DNA of 7,266 nt, from contig CALFWN010000216.1 in assembly GCA_937928335.1 (NCBI GenBank), forward strand, positions 1 to 7,266, written 5' to 3'. Shown in pieces: positions 1 through 4,224 of the stretch. A model generated the notes under the pieces. That model did no database searches, was not told the origin of the DNA, and worked only from the letters and a program-made list of their open reading frames with translations. Within the stretch, counting starts at the first letter, position 1. The number at the start of each line of letters is the position of its first letter. Both the position numbers and the translations under genes were made by a program. The stretch comes from an uncultured Litoreibacter sp. Lineage in GTDB: Bacteria > Pseudomonadota > Alphaproteobacteria > Rhodobacterales > Rhodobacteraceae.

Positions 1-3
1 AGT

Positions 4-306
4 AAGGTATCCCTCGAAGATAGTCGCAAATACGTCCAAACCCAAGCAGACTACCGCCCCGCACGCGGCCGCTTCCCCCGCGGCTCTGCCCCTAGACACC
101 AAAGCATCGCCCCCCACTGTCTTACCCTAGCACCGGGTGTCTCTTGTCGGTGTCTCTTGTCGGCGTTATCCCAAGACCGGGTGCCTCTCGAAATTGGTGT
201 AAAAGTGTCCCTCGAAGATGGCCGCAGCTACGCCCAAACCCAGCGAGACCACCGCTCCACACGCGGCCGCTACCCCCGCAGCTCTACCCCTCGACACCAT
301 AGCATC
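4..306. repeat. Diverged direct duplication, two 105-bp copies 198 bp apart
   Basis: Positions 4-108 and 202-306 align without gaps at an offset of 198 bp. By hand count 87 of 105 bases match (about 83%), with 12 transitions and 6 transversions. 198 is a multiple of three, so both copies share one minus-strand frame and encode nearly the same module, of the pattern DA(M/L)VSRGRAAG(V/E)AAACGAVV, then (S/C)LGL(G/D)V(A/F)A(A/T)IFEG. Both copies carry a NotI-like GCGGCCGC. The copies are separated by about 93 bp that contain two in-frame stops and a 13-bp tandem repeat. It may be a repeated domain of one spliced gene or a tandem gene duplication. Confidence 0.8.
137..163. repeat. 13-bp tandem duplication
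   Basis: The unit TGTCTCTTGTCGG occurs twice head to tail at 138-150 and 151-163, without mismatch. It lies between the two 105-bp module copies and would shift a reading frame, which fits a non-coding (intronic or intergenic) interval. Confidence 0.85.
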
Positions 307-381
307 AGCCCCGACAGCGGCAAGCCGCGTTATGCTGGCACAAGACAGTCCAACCGCGCTCACCGCAAGCACGGCTGCCAT
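166..381 (-). CDS. Small secretory-looking hypothetical protein or first exon (71 aa)
   Basis: I do not recognise this protein. The minus-strand ORF starts at the ATG at 381-379, the first ATG downstream of a TATA box at 564-557, in a strong Kozak-type context (GCCATGG). The frame is open a little further upstream, but only from a GTG. Residues 1-15 (MAAVLAVSAVGLSCA) look like a short hydrophobic signal peptide with a small-residue cleavage site. Residues about 25-62 are the module that is repeated at 108-4 in the same frame. The ORF ends at TAA (168-166). A possible 51-nt intron, with GT at 177-176 and AG at 128-127, would remove both in-frame stops and join the two modules, but its donor (GTCTTG) is poor. 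No Shine-Dalgarno is visible. Alternatives are a chance ORF in GC-rich repeat DNA or a decayed gene. The gene reading is an inference. Confidence 0.3.
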   Translation of the reverse strand: MAAVLAVSAVGLSCASITRLAAVGADAMVSRGRAAGVAAACGAVVSLGLGVAAAIFEGHFYTNFERHPVLG

Positions 382-556
382 GGCGAGGCCCAATCTTTTC
401 ACGGCTTTTACCTTCCCGAGGGTTCTGCGTGTTGCCGCGCTGATGAGTACGTGACGGTGGTATCGACTCTCGTTAGACCGGTGGTTGTAGCGCCGGGAGT
501 CCTCGTGATCGTTCAGATTGGCGGGTTCCTATATAGATAGATACGTTAGAGAGCGG

Positions 557-586
557 TATTTATAGACGGGGGGGGAGGGGGAGGAG
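557..586 (-). promoter_or_regulatory. Eukaryote-type promoter: TATA box with upstream C/T-rich tract
   Basis: On the minus strand, TATAAATA (564-557) is preceded by a tract of C runs broken by T (586-568; 8 and 5 consecutive C). A pyrimidine tract beside a TATA box is common in fungal and some other eukaryotic promoters. It sits about 176 nt before the first minus-strand ATG (381), and no ATG lies between them. A second AT-rich element (plus-strand TATATAG, near 531-537) lies in the likely leader. The assignment is by position and composition only. Confidence 0.4.
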
Positions 587-589
587 TAA

Positions 590-1361
590 GGCAGAATGTC
601 CAGGGGGTCTATGGGCACATCTAACCGTACTTGCCAGCTTCACCGCGTGAACAGGCCTACGGAAATCCAGCAGGCGTGTGGAGGTGAAGTTCAAATAATT
701 AACTAATCTCCACCTTGCGGGGAAACGGTACATAATAAGGCCATGCTTGCTATCCCACCATGGTACGGTACGTCAATGTGTGTCGACGGCGCTGACAGTT
801 GCTACCAACTGATAGGTTGGTCGCATTGCTGCTATACTCGAAGAGACAGCCCTGGCTTAAAGCGTGACCGCTGGCAGCAGCTACCGAACAGACTGCTGGC
901 AGCAGCTACCGAACAGGCTGACCGCATTGCTGCAGACACACCTGTGGCGGACAACGTGACCGTAGGCTTTGAAGGCACGCCATGCCATGGGGGGTGTCAT
1001 CGATGCTGTAAGAGGGCATGGCCATGCCTCAGTCTCGCATTCGCGACACCCAACCATACAGCCGAGCAGCCGCAGACCGCATCCAATACCCATGACTAAA
1101 CAAATGCTGAAGTCAGTTGCTTGGCAGCTGGTTTGTGGTCTATGATTCCTCCACGTCGAAGCGACAGCGCGCGTTGCGCCTGAAATTCTCACCCGTTCAG
1201 CAGCTTGCTTTCTCAAGCAGTTCGACCAAGATATTGCGACGAACGACCAGATTCCAAGGAAACGGGCTGAAGAGAGATCATCATCATATTGTTGGCAGCG
1301 TAACCGGACTGCAGAATTTCACACATCGCACCGATTATGTCCCTGGTGATTATCTATTGAA
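590..1361. other. Gene-poor stretch, no supportable gene
   Basis: ORFs of 85-118 codons occur here on both strands, but none has a recognisable domain, a Shine-Dalgarno site or a consistent codon pattern. The longest (743-1099, +) runs through a 25-bp tandem repeat, whose length would shift any frame. An AT-rich patch lies near 690-705. A segment at 822-848 resembles 3081-3107 near the junction, mostly with transition differences. I see no RNA gene. Confidence 0.6.
867..916. repeat. 25-bp tandem duplication
   Basis: Positions 867-891 and 892-916 are two adjacent copies with one C/T mismatch. The unit contains CTGGCAGCAGCTACCGAACA. The sequence after it (GCTGACCGCATTGCTGCAG) shares its CTG/GCAG-rich style. 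Confidence 0.9.
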
Positions 1362-1483
1362 GATCTATCGATGATCTGTGTATTTCAGATCGACCCCTAC
1401 TCTACACGATCTGCATGGCTTATAGACAATTTTGCCGAGTGATCTGAACTATGTGCATGATACAGCACACACTTCATGGGTTG

Positions 1484-1502
1484 GATCTGTGTCACACAGA
1501 TC
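1484..1502. repeat. Perfect 19-bp palindrome
   Basis: GATCTGTGT and ACACAGATC are exact reverse complements, 9-bp arms around a single C. The form is that of a dimeric protein-binding site. There is no T-run after it, so it is not a terminator by sequence. Confidence 0.8.
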
Positions 1503-1524
1503 TTGCACTACACATCGAAACGGT

Positions 1525-1539
1525 CAGATCCAGGATCTG
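1525..1539. repeat. Perfect 15-bp palindrome
   Basis: CAGATCC and GGATCTG are exact reverse complements around one A, 23 bp after the 19-bp palindrome. Both share the half-site core (C)AGATC/GATCTG. Confidence 0.75.
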
Positions 1540-1543
1540 TCAT

Positions 1544-1645
1544 GGATGATCTAGATCGTGATCTGTCCGATCGATATGTGTTTAGATAATCTAGATCGTC
1601 ATCTGTCCGATGTGTGTAGATGATCTAGATCGTGATCTGCCCGAT
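1544..1645. repeat. Three-unit tandem repeat with GATCTAGATC core
   Basis: Units at 1544-1571, 1584-1611 and 1618-1645 share a 28-bp core containing ATCTAGATCGTGATCTGTCC, with one to a few substitutions between units. Spacers are CGATATGTGTTT and GTGTGT, giving steps of 40 and 34 bp; the first spacer has 6 extra bases. The core carries the 10-bp palindrome GATCTAGATC (AATCTAGATC in unit 2). Only three short units with unequal spacers are present, so this is not a CRISPR array. Confidence 0.88.
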
Positions 1646-1668
1646 GAGCATAAACATGACTCGGATGA

Positions 1669-1762
1669 AGACAAGTCGCCTCAGACTGAGCCCGCACGTT
1701 CCTTGCCTTCTACCCTACTTAGTACGGCATGCCGCGACCAACATGATCCAGCCACTTTCTCA
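1669..1762 (-). pseudogene. Decayed copy of the duplicated minus-strand coding segment
   Basis: This segment aligns with 1867-1959. The core 1702-1762 matches 1899-1959 at 51 of 61 bases. On the minus strand it reads RKWLDHVGRGMPY, stop, VG, stop, KAR, where the other copy reads RKWLDHVGHGMPYFVGWKAR. One stop is TAG in place of TGG and the other is TAA in place of TTC. Six of the codon differences are synonymous third-base changes (AGA/AGG, AAG/AAA, GTT/GTC, CCG/CCT, GGG/GGC, GCA/GCG). This pattern suggests past protein-level selection followed by loss. A 1-base indel near 1685 shifts the frame further. The family is not recognised. Confidence 0.35.
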
Positions 1763-2062
1763 GCCAGCCGTACGCCTCAAGACAAGAAACAAAAGTGAGA
1801 TCAGAAAACAGCGCGCCCCATGCGTAGTGTTGGCACCGCAATCGGACTGGAACATTGAAAATAAAGAGACAAGCCACCTCCGCTGTGTGCGCACCTTCCT
1901 CGCCTTCCAGCCTACGAAGTAAGGCATGCCGTGACCGACATGATCCAGCCATTTCCTCAATTCCACGACCAAGGTGTCAGCGGTCTTGATGGGCAAAAAC
2001 GCCTCCGAAGGGGACTGCCCGGTCCTCGCCGCGTGGTCTTCCTGAGCGCAAATGAGCTTCAT
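1760..2062 (-). CDS. Hypothetical ORF (100 aa) with the intact copy of the duplicated segment
   Basis: I do not recognise this protein. The minus-strand ORF starts at ATG 2062-2060 (MKLICAQEDHAARTG), immediately next to the first unit of the repeat array that begins at 2063, and runs to a stop at 1762-1760. Residues about 35-55 (RKWLDHVGHGMPYFVGWKAR) are also encoded, with mostly synonymous differences, in the broken copy at 1762-1702. This is the main evidence that this part was once coding. The final third (after about residue 58) is hydrophobic and serine/leucine-rich and may be chance translation beyond a lost exon end. There is no Shine-Dalgarno and no clear TATA. It could be an exon or remnant of a repeated gene or mobile element. 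Confidence 0.25.
   Translation of the reverse strand: MKLICAQEDHAARTGQSPSEAFLPIKTADTLVVELRKWLDHVGHGMPYFVGWKARKVRTQRRWLVSLFSMFQSDCGANTTHGARCFLISLLFLVLRRTAG
1867..1959. repeat. Second copy of the direct duplication (partner of 1669-1762)
   Basis: It aligns with 1669-1762 at an offset of 197-198 bp, with one single-base indel. The shared block includes GGCATGCCG and ACATGATCCAGCCA. The offset is almost the same as that of the unrelated duplication at 4/202, which may be coincidence. Confidence 0.8.
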
Positions 2063-2580
2063 GTCTTGCTCCAATATCTGCACGCTCGATACCAAGACTA
2101 TAGCAGTTAGGGCTGTGAGTTGGTTGGCATATGTCTTGCCCTAATGTCTACATATTTGACTATAAGGTACCACACAGCAGTTACGGCTGTCGGTTCGTTG
2201 ACCGGTGACTTGCTCTAAGGTCTGCACACTCCCCGACAAGATCATACCACTGGTATATAGGAGCGAGGGCTGTGAGTTGGTTGACTTGTGTCTTGCTCTA
2301 ATACCTCCGAATCCGATGGCAAGTTTTTTTTTTTTGTTCTTGCTCTAACATTTGCACAGCCGAGGACAGGACAGGGCTGCGAACGGGCTAACCAGTTCAC
2401 TAATGCCTTGCTCTAATATATGCACGCTCGACGACAAAGACCCTGGCAGTTCGGGCTGTGAGCGAGTTAACCTGCACTTTTCTCTAATACTTCGAAGTAT
2501 CTGAATATTCCATGACAAGACCATAGTAGAGCTAGGGCTGTCACTTGGTTTACTTATGTCTTGCTCTAATATCTGCTTTT
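2063..2580. repeat. Degenerate minisatellite, eight units of about 70 bp
   Basis: Units begin near 2063, 2133, 2207, 2290, 2336, 2405, 2474 and 2558 (steps 70, 74, 83, 46, 69, 69, 84). Each opens with a form of GTCTTGCTCTAATATCTGCA, and most continue through GACAAGACCATA and AGGGCTGTGAGTTGGTT. Unit 4 is shortened and ends in a run of 12 T (2324-2335). Unit 7 has the perfect 14-bp palindrome ATACTTCGAAGTAT (2487-2500) where others have ATCTGCAC. The last unit loses similarity at about 2577. Divergence between units is high, so the array is old. It contains no convincing ORF. Confidence 0.85.
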
Positions 2581-3106
2581 TATTTATGATGAGACAATAC
2601 CAGAGCAGGGAGTTGCGTGCGACATTTTGGTAGCGTTCTGAGTATTTGCATCCGACTGGAGCGTGCGTGGCTCGAAGCGTGGTGTATATTTAATAAAATA
2701 CCAAGTTAGTTAGTTAGCTCTTACTCGGCCAATAATAACTATAATATGAATAACAAAGTCAAGTCAAGTCCAACCAGCTCGGAGCCCAAGTTGCAGCACC
2801 TAACGTTGAACTTTGCGCAGATCCAGCACTAGCACTGAGTACAACCAATAGAGCGCGGCAGAAAAAATAGAAAGAGCAGCAGCAGGCCCCGGTCAAGTCG
2901 AAGCGTGGCGTTTGACATTTCGAGGGGCATTTCGGTTGAAAAAGCACACCAACAGGGTGTCATGTCGGGTGCCATGTCATTTCTAGCTAAGGCGGGAGCA
3001 GGTACGGGGGTTGATCCTCGAAGACACAGTCCTGTTTTCACAACAAGCTAAAAGGAAGACGGCCAAGCCTCCACGATTGTTGCGCTACTGCTGTACTCCA
3101 AACGGA
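2581..3106. other. AT-rich stretch with simple repeats, no supportable gene
   Basis: It holds TTAG repeated three times (2706-2717), AAGTC repeated three times (2756-2770) and a 12-bp tandem pair GGGTG(T/C)CATGTC (2955-2966, 2967-2978). The element TCGAAGCGTGG(T/C)GT appears near 2672 and near 2897. A plus-strand AATAAA (2692-2697) lies in a TATATTTAATAAAATA patch and could be a polyadenylation signal or nothing. No ORF here is convincing on either strand, and no bacterial promoter or glycine riboswitch precedes gcvT. Confidence 0.6.
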
Positions 3107-3125
3107 GAGCCGGGCGTGAAGGTCA
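3100..3125. other. Junction between eukaryote-like and alphaproteobacterial DNA
   Basis: Recognisable GcvT sequence begins at [15 protein letters not shown] (from 3122), or a few codons earlier. Left of it composition, coding density and repeat content change abruptly. Left-side character reaches about 3107, because 3081-3107 resembles 822-848 (shared pattern GCTGC(T)RTACTC). I see no transposon end, att site or clear target duplication at the join. Confidence 0.75.
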
Positions 3126-3832
3126 CTGAGATCACCGACCGCGCGCTGCTGGCCCTGCAAGGCCCCGCCGCCGAGCGCGTCCTTTCCGCGCTTGATCCCA
3201 AAGCTGCCGCGATGCGTTTCATGGATGTGGCCACGCTCACTCTGGACGGGGTGGAGGCCTGGGTCTCCCGCTCCGGTTACACGGGCGAGGATGGCTACGA
3301 GATCTCGGTGCCTGCAGATCAGGCGGAAGCCTTGGCCCGCGCGTTGCTGGCCCATGATGATGTGGAACCCGCAGGCCTTGGCGCACGCGACGCGCTGCGG
3401 CTGGAGGCGGGGCTGTGCCTCTATGGCCATGATATCGACGCCGCGACTTCTCCCGTAGAGGCCGGGCTGACATGGGCGATCCAGAAGGTCCGGCGTCCCG
3501 GTGGCGCGCGGGCAGGGGGCTACCCCGGCGCGACGATCATTGAACAGCAGCTGGACGCAGACGCACCCCGCAAGCGCGTGGGTCTGCTGCCCGAAGGCCG
3601 CGCGCCCATGCGCGAGGGCGTGACGCTTTTCGCCTCCGAGACCAGCACGGACCCTATCGGCACCATCACCTCGGGCGGCTTTGGCCCCACATTCGGCGGC
3701 CCCGTCGCAATGGGCTATGTCGCGCGGCCCCATGCAGATACCGGCACCAAGCTGTTTGGCGAGCTGCGCGGCAAGCGCCTGCCGCTGAGCGTTGCAAAGC
3801 TGCCCTTCGTTCCGGCACATTTCAAAAGATAG
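3107..3832 (+). CDS. gcvT: Aminomethyltransferase GcvT (T protein), 5'-truncated
   Basis: T protein of the cytosolic glycine cleavage system. It moves the methylene group from aminomethyl-lipoyl GcvH to tetrahydrofolate, giving 5,10-methylene-THF and ammonia. About 240 residues remain of a family norm near 365-380. Visible family motifs are [49 protein letters not shown], the C-terminal barrel stretch [16 protein letters not shown], and SGGFGP with GPVAMGYV. The missing N-terminal third holds part of the folate site and the catalytic Asp (Asp101 in E. coli), so this fragment should be inactive. The frame stays open back to a TTG at 3011, but those residues (ILEDTVLFSQQAKRKT...) are not GcvT-like and come from the left-hand DNA. 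It ends 20 nt before gcvH. Identity is secure; truncation reflects the junction. Confidence 0.93.
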   Translation, partial: EPGVKVTEITDRALLALQGPAAERVLSALDPKAAAMRFMDVATLTLDGVEAWVSRSGYTGEDGYEISVPADQAEALARALLAHDDVEPAGLGARDALRLEAGLCLYGHDIDAATSPVEAGLTWAIQKVRRPGGARAGGYPGATIIEQQLDADAPRKRVGLLPEGRAPMREGVTLFASETSTDPIGTITSGGFGPTFGGPVAMGYVARPHADTGTKLFGELRGKRLPLSVAKLPFVPAHFKR

Positions 3833-3841
3833 ACATAACAG

Positions 3842-3847
3842 GGAGAG
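3842..3847 (+). promoter_or_regulatory. Ribosome binding site of gcvH
   Basis: GGAGAG, 5 nt before the ATG at 3853, in the 20-nt gap after gcvT. It fixes the gcvH start and indicates a polycistronic bacterial transcript. Confidence 0.75.
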
Positions 3848-3852
3848 ACGAC

Positions 3853-4212
3853 ATGAAATTTACAGAAGAGCATGAATGGCTCCGCGAGGAAGGCGATCTG
3901 ATCGTCGTGGGCATCACCGAGCACGCGGCCACGCAGCTGGGCGACATTGTCTTCGTCGAGCTGCCCGAGGTGGGCGACACGGTGTCCAAGGATGACGAGA
4001 TCGTGGTGATCGAAAGCGTCAAGGCCGCCTCAGATATTCTGGCGCCGCTCGATGGCGAGATTGTCGAGGTCAATGAGGCGCTCGCCGACGCGCCCGCCAC
4101 GGTCAATGACGACGCGATGGAGGCGGGATGGTTCTTCAAGATCAAGCCCTCGGATCTCAGCCCGATGGACGATTACATGGACGAGGCCGCCTACAAGAAG
4201 CTGATCGACTAA
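3853..4212 (+). CDS. gcvH: Glycine cleavage system H protein (lipoyl carrier)
   Basis: A 119-residue cytosolic carrier that shuttles the aminomethyl intermediate from GcvP to GcvT and dihydrolipoyl to the L protein. The length is normal (about 120-130). It begins with the usual [11 protein letters not shown]. The lipoyl attachment motif ESVKAASD puts the modified lysine at residue 57 (codon 4021-4023). Other family features are [20 protein letters not shown] (20-39), the glycine turn near 41, [10 protein letters not shown] after the lipoyl loop, and the C-terminal [10 protein letters not shown]. It is very acidic, as is typical. It lies 20 nt after gcvT and 12 nt before gcvP, in one operon. 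It depends on lipoylation enzymes that are not in this window. Nothing is missing or odd. Confidence 0.98.
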   Translation: MKFTEEHEWLREEGDLIVVGITEHAATQLGDIVFVELPEVGDTVSKDDEIVVIESVKAASDILAPLDGEIVEVNEALADAPATVNDDAMEAGWFFKIKPSDLSPMDDYMDEAAYKKLID

Positions 4213-4216
4213 AGGA
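4211..4216 (+). promoter_or_regulatory. Ribosome binding site of gcvP
   Basis: AAAGGA overlaps the gcvH stop codon and sits 8 nt before the gcvP ATG at 4225. The overlap suggests translational coupling of gcvH and gcvP. Confidence 0.7.
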
Positions 4217-4224
4217 CGCATAGC

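Larger units (their letters stand above)
1362..1645. other. GATC-dense block
   Basis: By hand count the tetranucleotide GATC occurs 17 times in 284 bp, where about one is expected by chance. Many are part of GATCTG, in contexts such as GATCTGTG, GATCTGTCC and GATCTGAA. The density is not explained by the three tandem units alone, since nine of the sites lie before them. The block also carries perfect palindromes. No coding frame spans it, and the function is unknown. Confidence 0.8.

Noticed and set aside
157..540. 127-codon plus-strand ORF opposite the small secretory-like ORF
   Set aside because: Starts from a weak codon, has basic low-complexity content and no family. It is a shadow of GC-rich duplicated DNA; the minus strand has the promoter-like context.
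743..1099. 118-codon plus-strand ORF starting MLAIPPWYGTSM
   Set aside because: No Shine-Dalgarno, no recognisable domain, Cys/His scattered without motif spacing, and it runs through a 25-bp tandem repeat that would shift the frame. Likely chance.
1544..1645. CRISPR array
   Set aside because: Only three units with 6-12 bp related spacers and internal palindromes, in non-bacterial DNA with no cas genes.
1719..1952. 77-codon minus-strand ORF containing RKWLDHVGRGMPY
   Set aside because: It starts within the duplicate copy in another frame and ends at the TAA of the broken copy. It is treated as part of the decayed duplicate rather than a gene.
2581..3106. Glycine riboswitch or bacterial promoter upstream of gcvT
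   Set aside because: The sequence here is not the native upstream region of gcvT, whose 5' part is missing. No paired aptamer-like conserved elements seen.
3038..3820. 260-codon minus-strand ORF opposite gcvT
   Set aside because: Antisense shadow of gcvT, and it crosses the junction between the two DNAs.
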